A stretch of DNA of 64,000 nt from Cupriavidus sp. D384 (GTDB taxonomy: Bacteria > Pseudomonadota > Gammaproteobacteria > Burkholderiales > Burkholderiaceae). Position 1 is the stretch's first letter. Every line of letters begins with the position of its first letter. The notes beneath the pieces were generated by a model that ran no database searches, had not been told where the DNA came from, and saw only the letters and a list, made by a program, of their open reading frames with translations. The stretch covers positions 27,144 through 91,143 of the forward strand of contig NZ_BBQI01000094.1 in NCBI RefSeq assembly GCF_001652915.1. The letters run 5' to 3'. Positions 51,134 through 60,001 of this stretch are shown here, one piece after another. The translations under genes were made by a program, and so were the position numbers.

Positions 51134-51928
51134 CTAGACCGCCGGCAGCAGCATCGCCAGCATCAGGCCTGGCACGGCCGGCGGCACCAGCGTCAGTTGT
51201 TCCAGATAGACCAGGCCGTGCGCCGGATGATGAAAGCCGCGCCGGCCGCCCTGCCGTTCCTCCACGTCCTGCGACCGCCAGGCATTGGCAAATGCCGGGC
51301 TGTCTGCCATCAACTGCTCGACCAGCGCGCGTGTGGCCGGATCTTCCGCATGGCGCAGGCTGTGTACGCGAAACTCCGCCACCAGCCGCGCCGCCCGGTG
51401 CGGCCAGTCTTCCACCAGCGCCTGCAGGCCGGGCGACAGGAACATGGCCCGCAGCAGGTTGCGCTCGGTGGTGGCGTCGTCGAGCCATCCGACGAACAGA
51501 TCGGCCGCCGCCGCATTCCAGGCCAGCGCCGTCCACTGGCGATCCAGCAGGTAAGCTGGCGCCGCAATCGCCTGCACGCTGGCAAGCAAGGCCTGTGGCA
51601 CGTCCGGCTCCGCATCCGCCCGGGGCTCCGGCTTGCCGGCCAGCGCGAACAGATAGGCCCGTTCGGCACGCGACAGGCGCAGGGCCTGCGCCAGGCTCGC
51701 CAGCGCGCGCACCGACATCGCCACGGGGCGCCCCTGCTCCAGCCACGTTACCCAGGTTGCACTGAGCCCCGCCAGCTGGGCCACTTCCTCGCGCCGCAGC
51801 CCGGGCGTGCGACGCCGCCGGCCCGGCGGCAGGCCGACATCGGCAGGGCTGAGCCGCTCGCGATGATTACGCAGGAACGCCCCCAGTTCGGATTCGCGTG
51901 ATGCAGGTGGAAGTGGCTCGACGGACAT
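51134..51928 (-). CDS. XRE-type regulator with MmyB-like ligand domain
   Basis: 264 residues. HTH_31 domain (about 12-85: ELGAFLRNHRERLSP, RRRTPGLRREEVAQLAG, LSATWVTWLEQGR) followed by the MmyB-like domain (105-264: YLLDRQWTALAWNAAAADLFVG in outline, ERNLLRAMF, FHHPAHGLVYLEQL). The family is reported to bind fatty-acid-like ligands and often controls an adjacent enzyme gene. It is divergent from a methyltransferase gene across 133 bp. Confidence 0.9.
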   Translation of the reverse strand: MSVEPLPPASRESELGAFLRNHRERLSPADVGLPPGRRRRTPGLRREEVAQLAGLSATWVTWLEQGRPVAMSVRALASLAQALRLSRAERAYLFALAGKPEPRADAEPDVPQALLASVQAIAAPAYLLDRQWTALAWNAAAADLFVGWLDDATTERNLLRAMFLSPGLQALVEDWPHRAARLVAEFRVHSLRHAEDPATRALVEQLMADSPAFANAWRSQDVEERQGGRRGFHHPAHGLVYLEQLTLVPPAVPGLMLAMLLPAV

Positions 51929-52061
51929 GACTGGTGGCGCTTATACCAGGATAAAAGAGTGACTTGTACCGGGAAAACACGGCGTCTACAGTACGTGAAC
52001 CCCCGGGCCCGGGCAATCCCCCTTCTCTTTTCATCCATCTAAAAAGAACGAGGCACCCCTC

Positions 52062-52832
52062 ATGCAACAGCAGGAACTCGTCGCCGCCCAGTTCGGCGCC
52101 ACCGCCAACGCATATCTCACCAGCGCCGTCCACGCCCAGGGCGCTGACCTGGAACAACTCAAGCAGGCACTGGCGCATCTGAAGCCGGTGGCGCACAGCC
52201 GCGTGCTGGACCTGGGCTGCGGCGCCGGCCATGCCAGCTTTGCCGCCGCAACGGCTGCCAACGAAGTGGTGGCTTACGACCTGTCGGCCGAAATGCTCGA
52301 TGTCGTGGCCGGTGCGGCCAGGGACCGCGGCCTGTCCAATATCTCCACCCGGCAGGGCGCGGCCGAACGCCTGCCCTTTGACGATGCCAGCTTCTGCGCC
52401 GTCGTTTCCCGCATGAGCGCCCATCACTGGCGCGACGTACCGGCCGCCCTGCGCGAAATCCGCCGCGTGCTGAAGCCCAACGGCAAAGTGGTGCTGATCG
52501 ATATCGTGGGCGCTGAAGACCCGCTCTGCGACACATGGTTGCAGTCGGTGGAACTGCTGCGCGATCCGTCGCATATCCGCGACTACACGCCGGTGGCCTG
52601 GGCGCGATTGTTCGGGCAGGCGGGATTCGAGGTGGAGGTGTCGCCGGTCTGGCGGATCGAGATCGAATTCCAGAGCTGGGTGACGCGCATGCGCACGCCG
52701 GAGGTGGCGCAGGCGGCAATCCGTCATCTGTGGGACAAGGCACCCGCCGAAGTACGCGACCGCTACCGCGTGCAGGCCGACGGCAGCTTTGCGCTGGAAG
52801 CCGCAATGGTGACGGCGGTGCCGGCGGGCTGA
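52062..52832 (+). CDS. Class I SAM-dependent methyltransferase
   Basis: 256 residues. VLDLGCGAGHAS (48-59) is the SAM loop; then VVAYDLSAEMLDVV, GAAERLPFDDASFCAVVSRMSAHHW and LREIRRVLKPNGKVVLID, as in Methyltransf_11/UbiE-like enzymes. Substrate unknown. The divergent XRE/MmyB regulator probably controls it. Confidence 0.88.
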   Translation: MQQQELVAAQFGATANAYLTSAVHAQGADLEQLKQALAHLKPVAHSRVLDLGCGAGHASFAAATAANEVVAYDLSAEMLDVVAGAARDRGLSNISTRQGAAERLPFDDASFCAVVSRMSAHHWRDVPAALREIRRVLKPNGKVVLIDIVGAEDPLCDTWLQSVELLRDPSHIRDYTPVAWARLFGQAGFEVEVSPVWRIEIEFQSWVTRMRTPEVAQAAIRHLWDKAPAEVRDRYRVQADGSFALEAAMVTAVPAG

Positions 52833-52860
52833 TGCCCGGCAGCCTGACGGCCGTGGTGAC

Positions 52861-53766
52861 TTAGTCAGTCACCACTTCGGCCGGGATCGGCATGGTCTGG
52901 ACCATTTCCCAGACCGCAGCAGCGGCCGGCGACAGCGACCGGTCTTCTCGCCGCACCATGACGATGCTGCGTTCTTCGCGCGGCGTCAGCGGTTTCGACA
53001 CCAGCGGCGACGCCGCCGGCAACGGCAGCGAGAACGAAGGCAGCACCGAGGCGCCGATCCCCGCTTCCACCATCCCGAACACGCTGGCCGAGTGGCCCAG
53101 CTCCTGCACCACCTGCGGCGCCACGCCGTGACGCGCCAGGATGCGGTCGATCAGGGGCCGGCTGCCCGACGCAAAGTCCAGCAGCACCAGACGCTCGCCA
53201 TGCAGGGCGCTCCAGGGCACCGACTCCGCCCCGGCCAACGGGTGATCCCTTCGACACACAAAACAAAACGGATCGGTCGCCAGCGGCGCTATGGTCAGTC
53301 CTTCCCGCGCCAGCGGATCAATCAGCACGCCGAAATCCACGGCGCCGGCGCGAATCTGCTCCAGCCCGTCGGCCTGGACGTTGTCGCGCACAAACAACCG
53401 GATCTCGGGGTACTGGCTGGCGCACGCCGCCACGTACATCGGCATCAGCCGTGCCGAGATGGTCGGGGCACTGGCTATCACTACCCTTCCACGATAGCGC
53501 TCGCCTAGCTGCCGGGTTTCTTCGAGCGTGTCATCGAGCTGGCCCAAAAGTCGCTCCAGTGCCGGGACCAGCGCGGTGCCGGCATCGGTCAGCACCACTT
53601 CACGCGTGGTGCGGTCCAGGAGACGCACGCCAAGCGCCTCTTCCAGCTCGGCCACACCTCGACTGACGGCGGGCTGGGTAAGGCCAACGGCATCCGCCGC
53701 CCGGCTGAAACTGCCGTGCGCCGCCACCGCAAGAAAGACCCGCAACTGCCGCAGTGTGTAATTCAT
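52861..53766 (-). CDS. LysR-family transcriptional regulator
   Basis: 301 residues from the ATG at 53766. The HTH MNYTLRQLRVFLAVAAHGSFSRAADAVG in outline (LRQLRVFLAVA.HGSFSRAA) is followed by TQPAVSRGVAELEEALG; the effector domain spans about 90-295 (VVIASAPTISARLMP, GMVEAGIGASVLPSFSLPL). Divergent from an SBF-like transporter 94 bp away, its probable target. Confidence 0.93.
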   Translation of the reverse strand: MNYTLRQLRVFLAVAAHGSFSRAADAVGLTQPAVSRGVAELEEALGVRLLDRTTREVVLTDAGTALVPALERLLGQLDDTLEETRQLGERYRGRVVIASAPTISARLMPMYVAACASQYPEIRLFVRDNVQADGLEQIRAGAVDFGVLIDPLAREGLTIAPLATDPFCFVCRRDHPLAGAESVPWSALHGERLVLLDFASGSRPLIDRILARHGVAPQVVQELGHSASVFGMVEAGIGASVLPSFSLPLPAASPLVSKPLTPREERSIVMVRREDRSLSPAAAAVWEMVQTMPIPAEVVTD

Positions 53767-53769
53767 GCA

Positions 53770-53806
53770 ACTAAAAAATGAATAAATGAAATAAATGAAT
53801 TTGCAT
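53770..53806. promoter_or_regulatory. AT-rich LysR/SBF intergenic region with AAATGAA repeats
   Basis: Contains three AATGAAT/AATGAAA repeats about every 8-9 bp, flanked by ATGCAA (53765) and TTTGCAT (about 53802), a long-range dyad. It is markedly AT-rich compared with the surroundings and suits the LysR binding site and the two divergent promoters. Confidence 0.45.
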
Positions 53807-53860
53807 TCTAAGCAAGACAAGCGTCCAATACCAAGCGGAAACCCTTACGCACTATCCCCA

Positions 53861-54886
53861 ATGTCTACCCTTCTCGCCCCCTTCAAGAAGATTTACGACC
53901 TGATCGACGGGTTCGTTCTCATCATGCTGTGCGCCATCGGCATCGCGCTGGTCGCGCCGGAAATTGGCGCCGGCGATGGTCCGCTGCATCTCGGCATCGT
54001 GACCAGCCTTGGTGTCGCGCTCGTGTTTTTCCTGCACGGCGCCGCATTGTCGCGCGACAAGCTCGTGGCCGGGGCCAAGCACTGGCGCCTGCACGTCTTC
54101 GTGCAGTCGTTCACCTACGTCGTGTTTCCGATCGTGGGTGTACTGCTGATGCTGTCGCTGCGCAACACGCTGCCGGCCGAACTGCTGCTGGGCGTGTTCT
54201 ACCTGTGCGCGCTGCCGTCCACGGTATCGTCGTCGGTCGCCATGACGTCGATGGCGCGCGGCAACGTGCCGGGCGCCATCTTCAACGCCACCATTTCGGG
54301 CCTGATCGGCATGGCGCTGACCCCGTTGCTGATGGGCCTGGTGATCAGCGCCAGCGGCGCCTCGATGCCGCTGGGCCGCGCGCTGACGGGCGTGGCGCTG
54401 CAACTGCTGCTGCCGTTTGCGCTGGGCCAGGCATTCCGCCCGCTGATCGGCAACTGGCTTGCCAAGAAGAAGCAGATCACCAACAAGATCGACCGTGGCG
54501 TGATCGTGCTGATCGTATATTCGTCGTTCTGCGATGCCACCGCCGCCGGCTTGTGGCACCAGTATTCGTGGCAGACCATCGGCGCGGTGATGGGCATTGC
54601 CGCCGTGATGCTGTTCGTGATCCTGGGCACCACCACGTTCACGGCGCGTCGCCTGGGCTTCTCGGTCGAGGACGAAATCACCGCCGTTTTCTGCGGCTCG
54701 AAGAAGAGCCTTGCCAACGGCATCCCGATGGCAAAGATCCTGTTCGCCGGCCATCCGGCACTGGGCCTGCTGGTGCTGCCGCTGATGGTCTACCACCAGT
54801 TGCAACTGATTGTGTGCTCGGTGATCGCCGCCCGCTACGCCAGCCGCGACGACATCAAGGAAGCGCGCAACGCGGTGCGCGCCTGA
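53861..54886 (+). CDS. SBF-like (bile acid:sodium symporter, YfeH-type) transporter
   Basis: 341 residues from the ATG at 53861, about 9-10 helices. Signatures: IYDLIDGFVLIMLCAIGIAL in outline, LHGAALSRDKLVAGAKHWRLH, LCALPSTVSSSVAMTSMARGN (the substrate/sodium core with paired Ser/Thr) and FCGSKKSLANGIPMAK, matching the YfeH/RCH1 branch rather than classical bile-acid carriers. Substrate unknown; eukaryotic relatives affect calcium. Probably controlled by the divergent LysR protein. Confidence 0.9.
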   Translation: MSTLLAPFKKIYDLIDGFVLIMLCAIGIALVAPEIGAGDGPLHLGIVTSLGVALVFFLHGAALSRDKLVAGAKHWRLHVFVQSFTYVVFPIVGVLLMLSLRNTLPAELLLGVFYLCALPSTVSSSVAMTSMARGNVPGAIFNATISGLIGMALTPLLMGLVISASGASMPLGRALTGVALQLLLPFALGQAFRPLIGNWLAKKKQITNKIDRGVIVLIVYSSFCDATAAGLWHQYSWQTIGAVMGIAAVMLFVILGTTTFTARRLGFSVEDEITAVFCGSKKSLANGIPMAKILFAGHPALGLLVLPLMVYHQLQLIVCSVIAARYASRDDIKEARNAVRA

Positions 54887-54905
54887 TCGTCATTCGTCCA
54901 GCTCG

Positions 54906-54943
54906 AAAAAAAACGGCGCCTTCACCTTCGGCGCCGTTTTTTT
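54906..54943. terminator. Bidirectional terminator between the SBF gene and amiC
   Basis: AACGGCGCC and GGCGCCGTT around a 9-base loop, with A-run on the left and T7 on the right, so it works for both convergent genes. Confidence 0.93.
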
Positions 54944-54957
54944 ATGCGTGCAATGTC

Positions 54958-56469
54958 TTATACCGACGGGTTCTTCGACAGCGGCGGATTCTTGGCGAAA
55001 TAAGCCTTGATACCGCGCAGGATGGCGTTTGCCAGCTGCTCCTGGTGCGCGTCGTCGTTGAGCTTGCGTTCCTCTTCCGGATTGGAAATAAACGCGGTCT
55101 CGATCAGGATCGACGGGATATCGGGCGCCTTCAGCACCGCAAACCCGGCCTGCTCGACGCTGCCCTTGTGCAGCCGGTTGATGCCGCCGATTTCCTGCAG
55201 CACCGACTTGCCCACCTGCATGCTGTCGTTGATCTGCGCCGTGGTGGACAGGTCCAGCAGCACGCGCGACACCTGGGCGTCCTTGTTGCCCATGTTGGTG
55301 CCGCCGATCAGGTCGGCGTTGTTTTCCTTGTTGGCCAGCCAGCGGGCGGCCGAACTCGACGCGCCACGCTCGGACAGCGCAAACACCGACGCCCCGCGCG
55401 CTTCCGGCGAAACGAAGGCATCGGCGTGGATCGACACGAACAGGTCGGCCTGCACGCGCCGCGCCTTCTGCACGCGCACGTTCAGGGGCACGAAGAAGTC
55501 CGAATCGCGCGTCATCATGGCGCGCATATTGGGCTCCGAATCGATCTTCTTGCGCAGGCGCGTGGCGATCTGCAGCACCACGTCCTTCTCGCGCGATCCC
55601 GCCGCGCCAATGGCGCCGGGATCTTCGCCGCCATGGCCCGGGTCCAGCGCCACGGTCAGCAGCCGGCGCATCTTGAACTGGCTCGGCGGCGGAACGTTGG
55701 TCTGCGCGATCGGGGGCGGCACGGGCGGTGCGGCCGGCCTGTCGGCCGCCGACGGGGTCGACGGCTTCGGCTTCACGGCGGCGATGGCAGGCGGCGGCGC
55801 GGTGGTGGCGGGCGGCAGCTGGCCGCGGTCCTCGAACTTGCGCACGATGGCGCCGATGGCATCTTCCTCGGCCCCGGCGGGCGCGCCGGCCACCGGGGCA
55901 TCGCTGCCGGCAGGTGGCGGGGTCGCGGCAAAGCGGCGTTGCTTGTCCTCGGTGTCGCGCACGAGCTTCCAGAGCGGATCGGGCGGATTGACCGGATACA
56001 GGTCGAACACGAGCCGGTTCTTGTATTCGGCAATCGGCAGCAGCGTGAACACCTGCGGAGACACGTCCTCCTTCAGGTCGAACACCATCCGCACCACGCG
56101 CGGCCGGTTCTGGCCCACGCGCACCGACTGGATATACGGGTCATTCGGGGTGATCTTCGCCACCAGCTCGCGCAGCGTGGGCGACAGGTCCAGGCCGTCG
56201 ATGTCCACGACCAGGCGGTCGGGGTTGCGGATCATCTGGTGGACGGCCACGAGCTTCTCGTCGGATTCGATCGTGACGCGGGTGTAGTCCTCGGCGGGCC
56301 AGACGCGCACGGCCACGATGCCGGCGCCGAACGCAATCTGCGGGCCGGCCAGCGACAGCACTACCGTCCCGGCACCAGCCTTCAGGGCCTGCGCCATCCA
56401 TTTGCGGCGGGCCTGAAGCAGTCCGTCGGGTCCATCGGGTCGGTCGGTGGCAAGTCGCTTGATCAGCAT
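54958..56469 (-). CDS. amiC: N-acetylmuramoyl-L-alanine amidase, AmiC type
   Basis: 503 residues. A twin-arginine-like signal (ARRKWMAQALKAG, 20-32, then a hydrophobic stretch to AFGA) leads to an AMIN domain (about 50-165), a Pro/Ala-rich linker (190-270), and an Amidase_3 zinc domain with ALDPGHGGEDPGA, SREKD, SIHADAF and ILIETAFISNPEEE carrying the His/Glu ligands. It cleaves septal peptidoglycan stem peptides for daughter-cell separation. Its start overlaps the tsaE stop by 7 bp, so the two are coupled. Confidence 0.95.
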   Translation of the reverse strand: MLIKRLATDRPDGPDGLLQARRKWMAQALKAGAGTVVLSLAGPQIAFGAGIVAVRVWPAEDYTRVTIESDEKLVAVHQMIRNPDRLVVDIDGLDLSPTLRELVAKITPNDPYIQSVRVGQNRPRVVRMVFDLKEDVSPQVFTLLPIAEYKNRLVFDLYPVNPPDPLWKLVRDTEDKQRRFAATPPPAGSDAPVAGAPAGAEEDAIGAIVRKFEDRGQLPPATTAPPPAIAAVKPKPSTPSAADRPAAPPVPPPIAQTNVPPPSQFKMRRLLTVALDPGHGGEDPGAIGAAGSREKDVVLQIATRLRKKIDSEPNMRAMMTRDSDFFVPLNVRVQKARRVQADLFVSIHADAFVSPEARGASVFALSERGASSSAARWLANKENNADLIGGTNMGNKDAQVSRVLLDLSTTAQINDSMQVGKSVLQEIGGINRLHKGSVEQAGFAVLKAPDIPSILIETAFISNPEEERKLNDDAHQEQLANAILRGIKAYFAKNPPLSKNPSV

Positions 56470-56996
56470 GCGTTCAGCAGGATAAGTCCAGTGGGAGTAT
56501 AGGCGCGCAACGTCGCCATGCGGCGATCCGCGCCATCTTCATCCCCATTAACGGCAATTTGTGGCACGCGGTTGTCCGATTGGAGCAACACGTGCAGATC
56601 GGGTTCCCTAAGCAGGCGCCCGGCCTTCTCCGGCCACTCCACCAGATTGAACGCGGGCTCGGCGAAACAGTCGCGAAAACCGGCGTCGATCCATTCTTCG
56701 GGATCGGCAAAACGGTAGAGGTCGAAGTGGTAGACGGTCAGCGGCGAGCCATCGGCGCGCTGCACGTCGTAGGGCTCGCACAGCGTGTAGGTAGGGCTGC
56801 GGACCTTGCCGGCATGGCCCAGCGCGCGCAGCACGGCGCGCGACAGCGTGGTCTTGCCCGCGCCAAGGTCTCCGGACAGCTGGACATGCACCGTGCGCGG
56901 CGGCATGTTGCGCACCGCGCCGGCCAGCGCCGCGCCAAACCGTTCGGTGGCGATTTCGTCGGGCAGCGGCAGGATGCGTTCTTCGAGCAAGGGCAT
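56463..56996 (-). CDS. tsaE: tRNA t6A biosynthesis ATPase TsaE
   Basis: 177 residues from the ATG at 56996. Walker A SGDLGAGKTTL (41-51), SPTYTLCEPY (67-76), VYHFDLYRFADPEEW and FNLVEWPEKAGRLL are TsaE signatures. It assists TsaB/TsaD in threonylcarbamoyl modification of tRNA. A longer frame continues upstream but overlaps queG, so it is not used. Start-to-start distance to divergent queG is only 16 bp. Confidence 0.95.
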   Translation of the reverse strand: MPLLEERILPLPDEIATERFGAALAGAVRNMPPRTVHVQLSGDLGAGKTTLSRAVLRALGHAGKVRSPTYTLCEPYDVQRADGSPLTVYHFDLYRFADPEEWIDAGFRDCFAEPAFNLVEWPEKAGRLLREPDLHVLLQSDNRVPQIAVNGDEDGADRRMATLRAYTPTGLILLNAC

Positions 56997-57000
56997 TGCG

Positions 57001-57006
57001 TACAAT
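57001..57006 (+). promoter_or_regulatory. -10 element TACAAT of queG, 6 bp before the start codon
   Basis: TACAAT ends 6 bp upstream of the queG ATG, so transcription would begin at or beside the start codon. The promoter lies in the 16-bp divergent gap and its -35 region falls inside tsaE. Confidence 0.5.
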
Positions 57007-57012
57007 TCAGGG

Positions 57013-58206
57013 ATGATCGACCGTGCAGTGCCCGCCCCTACCCCCGCGCAAACCGCGCATCCCGCAGAAGATTCCGCTCCGGCGCGCCCAGATTCCGCCT
57101 CCGTCACCCCGGACGTGGACCTGGCATCGCTGGCGGCATCCCTGCGCGGCTGGGGCCGCGCGCTCGGATTCGATGAAATCCGCATTGCCGATGTCGATCT
57201 GCGGCACGCCGAAGCGGGCCTGCTGGCGTGGTTGCAGGCGGGCTACCACGGCGACATGGATTATATGGCCAACCACGGCGCAAAGCGCGCCCGGCCGCAT
57301 GAACTGGTGCCCGGCACGGTGCGCGCCATCGTTGCCCGCATGCCATACCTGCCCGCGCAGGGCCCCGACGACTGGCGCCGCCACGAACTGGCGCGGCTCG
57401 ACGACCCGGCTACCGCCGTGATTTCGCTCTATGCGCGCGGCCGCGATTATCACAAGGTGCTGCGCAACCGGCTGCAGCAGCTGGCGGCGCGCATCGAGAC
57501 GGAAATCGGAAAATTCGGCTATCGCGTGTTCACCGACTCGGCCCCGGTCATGGAAGTGGCGCTGGCAAGCCAGGGCGGCCTGGGCTGGCGCGGCAAGCAC
57601 ACGCTGCTGCTGGACCGTGCCGGCGGGTCGATGTTCTTTCTCGGAGAAATACTGGTCGATATCCCGCTGCCGGCCGATCCGGCGGAGGCGCCCCATTGCG
57701 GCAACTGCCGCCGCTGCATCGACATCTGCCCCACCGGCGCCATCCTGGAGCCATACCGGCTGGACGCGCGCCGTTGTATTTCCTACCTGACGATCGAGCA
57801 CAAGGGCGCGATTCCCGAGGCATTGCGTGCGCCGATGGGCAACCGCGTCTATGGCTGCGACGACTGCCAGCTGGCCTGCCCGTGGAACAAGTTCGCGCAC
57901 CGCGCCACGCTGCCCGATTTCGACGTGCGCAACGGCTTTGACGCCCCCGACATGGCCGAACTTTTCGGCTGGACCGAAGCGGAATTCAACCAGCGGCTCG
58001 AAGGCAGCCCGATCCGCCGCATTGGTCACGAGCGCTGGCTGCGCAACCTGGCGGTGGGGCTGGGGAACAGCCTGCGCGTGGCGTCGGCCGGCGATCCGCC
58101 CCTGGCCCAGCGCATCCGGGCGGCCTTGCTGGCCCGGCGCGATACCGCCACGCCGCTCGTGCGCGAGCACATCGACTGGGCGCTGGCCCAGGACACCGCT
58201 GGCTGA
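57013..58206 (+). CDS. queG: Epoxyqueuosine reductase
   Basis: 397 residues. A Pro/Ala-rich N-terminal extension (1-35) precedes the QueG core: DMDYMANHGAKRARPHELVPG, LYARGRDYHKVLR, DSAPVMEVALASQGGLGWRGKHTLLL in outline, the first 4Fe-4S set CGNCRRCIDICP (Cys229, 232, 235, 239) and the second YGCDDCQLACPWN. A cobalamin-dependent enzyme that makes queuosine from epoxyqueuosine in tRNA. The ATG at 57013 follows CAGGG; no room for a normal leader. Confidence 0.94.
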   Translation: MIDRAVPAPTPAQTAHPAEDSAPARPDSASVTPDVDLASLAASLRGWGRALGFDEIRIADVDLRHAEAGLLAWLQAGYHGDMDYMANHGAKRARPHELVPGTVRAIVARMPYLPAQGPDDWRRHELARLDDPATAVISLYARGRDYHKVLRNRLQQLAARIETEIGKFGYRVFTDSAPVMEVALASQGGLGWRGKHTLLLDRAGGSMFFLGEILVDIPLPADPAEAPHCGNCRRCIDICPTGAILEPYRLDARRCISYLTIEHKGAIPEALRAPMGNRVYGCDDCQLACPWNKFAHRATLPDFDVRNGFDAPDMAELFGWTEAEFNQRLEGSPIRRIGHERWLRNLAVGLGNSLRVASAGDPPLAQRIRAALLARRDTATPLVREHIDWALAQDTAG

Positions 58207-58230
58207 ACGGCCCCGAACCGGGCCGATCGG

Positions 58231-59124
58231 CTAGCTGACCAGCGACAGCCAGACCGGCGTGGTCACCACGGCCGCCACCGTCATGGCCGAAATGGTGGCC
58301 GCCACCATCGGCCCGTTGCCACCCATGCGCACGGCCAGGATGTACGCGCTGGACGCCGTGGGCAGCGACGCATAGATGACCACGATCTGGTACTGCAGCG
58401 TGGTCAGCGGCAGATACTTCCCGACCAGCCACGCAAAGCACGGCATCGCCAGCAGCTTCACGCCGCTCCACCAGGCCATCGGGCCCGCCGCACCGGTGGC
58501 CCCGCTCATCTGCAGGCCGGCGCCCACGGTCATCAGGCCCAGCGCGGTCGATGCCGAGCCCAGGCGGCCCAGCGTCATGCCGATCACCTCGGGTGGATGC
58601 AGGCCCAGCAGGTTCGTTGCCAGGCCGATGGCCGTAGCCAGGATCAGCGGATTGCGTGCCAGTTCGCGCAGCAGCTTCGATTCGCCATGCCGCGCCAGGG
58701 CCCACACCGCCGCCACGTTGCATAGCGGCACGGTCACGCCGACGACCAGCGCCATCATCGCCAGCCCCTCGCCGCCGCCAAGCCGCGCCGCCAGGGCCAG
58801 CCCGATATAGGAATTGAAGCGGAAAGCGGTCTGGAAGCCCGAGGCGAAGTCGATCGGGTCGGGCCGCAGCACGTAGCGCACCAGATAGCCGGTGGCCATG
58901 CCGAAAGCCATCGTGGCAAGCGCCAGGCCGAGCATGGCCGAGGTCGACGAGAAGTCGAATTTCGCGCTGTTGGTGGATTGCAACAGCAGCGCCGGAAACA
59001 GGACGAAGTAGACCAGGCGTTCCACGCCGGCCCAGAAGGCGCGGTCGAACGAGGTGAATCGAACCAGCAGCCAGCCGATAAGGATCAGGCTGAAATCCGG
59101 CACCAGCAGCAGGGCGGCAGACAT
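58231..59124 (-). CDS. AEC-family (auxin efflux carrier-like) permease
   Basis: 297 residues, about 10 helices in two repeats. SLILIGWLLVRF, LVYFVLFPALLLQSTNSA, RFNSYIGLALAARLGG and ASLPTASSAYILAVRMGG are the AEC pieces (conserved Asn/Pro breaks). Such carriers export or import organic anions such as malate or malonate; substrate unknown. It is divergent from the chalcone-isomerase-like gene across 154 bp. Confidence 0.88.
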   Translation of the reverse strand: MSAALLLVPDFSLILIGWLLVRFTSFDRAFWAGVERLVYFVLFPALLLQSTNSAKFDFSSTSAMLGLALATMAFGMATGYLVRYVLRPDPIDFASGFQTAFRFNSYIGLALAARLGGGEGLAMMALVVGVTVPLCNVAAVWALARHGESKLLRELARNPLILATAIGLATNLLGLHPPEVIGMTLGRLGSASTALGLMTVGAGLQMSGATGAAGPMAWWSGVKLLAMPCFAWLVGKYLPLTTLQYQIVVIYASLPTASSAYILAVRMGGNGPMVAATISAMTVAAVVTTPVWLSLVS

Positions 59125-59278
59125 GTCTCGAATGCTTTGTAGTTATCGTGGCGCCCGACGGCAGGCTTCGTGAAAAGTGAAGCCTAGGGCAGATCCGGAT
59201 GGGTATTTTTTCAGAATTCCGACAACATGGCACGCTGAATTTCGTCTTGCCCGCGGCTTTGCCGCCGCCTGTCGCACC

Positions 59279-59896
59279 ATGAAGTCCACGCAGTCTTCGT
59301 CCCGCCGAGTCACGCTTGCCCGCCGCCTTGCCGTTTCGCTGTGCGCGACGCTGGCGCTCGGCCTGCTGTTGCCGTCGGTATCCGCGATGGAGATTGGCGG
59401 CGTGCGCTTCGACGACATGGCGCGCCTGGGCGGCCGGCAGTTGCCGCTCAACGGCACCGGACTACGGCAGGTATTCGTGATCAAGGGCTACGCGGCGGGG
59501 CTGTACCTGCCCGAGCGGGCCCGCAATGCCACCGTGGTGCTGGGCTCGCCGGGCCCGAAGCGGCTGCAGATCCGCCCGCTGCGCGAGGTGGAATCGGCGC
59601 AGTTCGTGAAGACCCTCAACGACGGGCTGCGCGAGAACCATTCCGAATTGCAGATGCAGTTGCTGTCCGACCGCGTGACGCAGCTGGAACGCACGATGAC
59701 CCAGCTGGGCACGGCCCAGCGCGGCGACATCATCAATTTCGACTTCACGCCCGAAGGCGGAACCGCCGTGACGCTGAACGGCATTCCACGCGGCCAGACC
59801 ATTCCGGGCGAGGATTTCTACCAGGCAGTGCTGCGCATCTTCCTGGGCGAACACCCGGTGGACCGCAACCTGAAGCGCGGCCTGCTGGGCGGCTGA
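59279..59896 (+). CDS. Secreted chalcone-isomerase-like protein
   Basis: 205 residues from the ATG at 59279. Sec signal (RRLAVSLCATLALGLLLPSVSA) cleaved near residue 36. The mature part shows the chalcone isomerase-like fold as in bacterial periplasmic members: GLRQVFVIKGYAAGLYLPE, KRLQIRPLREVESAQFVKTLNDGL in outline, INFDFTPEGGTAVTLNG and FYQAVLRIFLGEHPVDRNLKRGLLG. Real chalcone isomerase activity is unlikely; bacterial members probably bind fatty-acid-like ligands. A longer start at 59177 would bury the signal peptide. Confidence 0.88.
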   Translation: MKSTQSSSRRVTLARRLAVSLCATLALGLLLPSVSAMEIGGVRFDDMARLGGRQLPLNGTGLRQVFVIKGYAAGLYLPERARNATVVLGSPGPKRLQIRPLREVESAQFVKTLNDGLRENHSELQMQLLSDRVTQLERTMTQLGTAQRGDIINFDFTPEGGTAVTLNGIPRGQTIPGEDFYQAVLRIFLGEHPVDRNLKRGLLGG

Positions 59897-60001
59897 TTCC
59901 GAAGCACGCCGGCGCACTGCTGCAACCGCAGCGGCGCGCCGGTGTTTCATGACCTCCCCGGGCGCGATTCGCCCGGCTTCAACGACGGGAGACTCTCCTC
60001 A

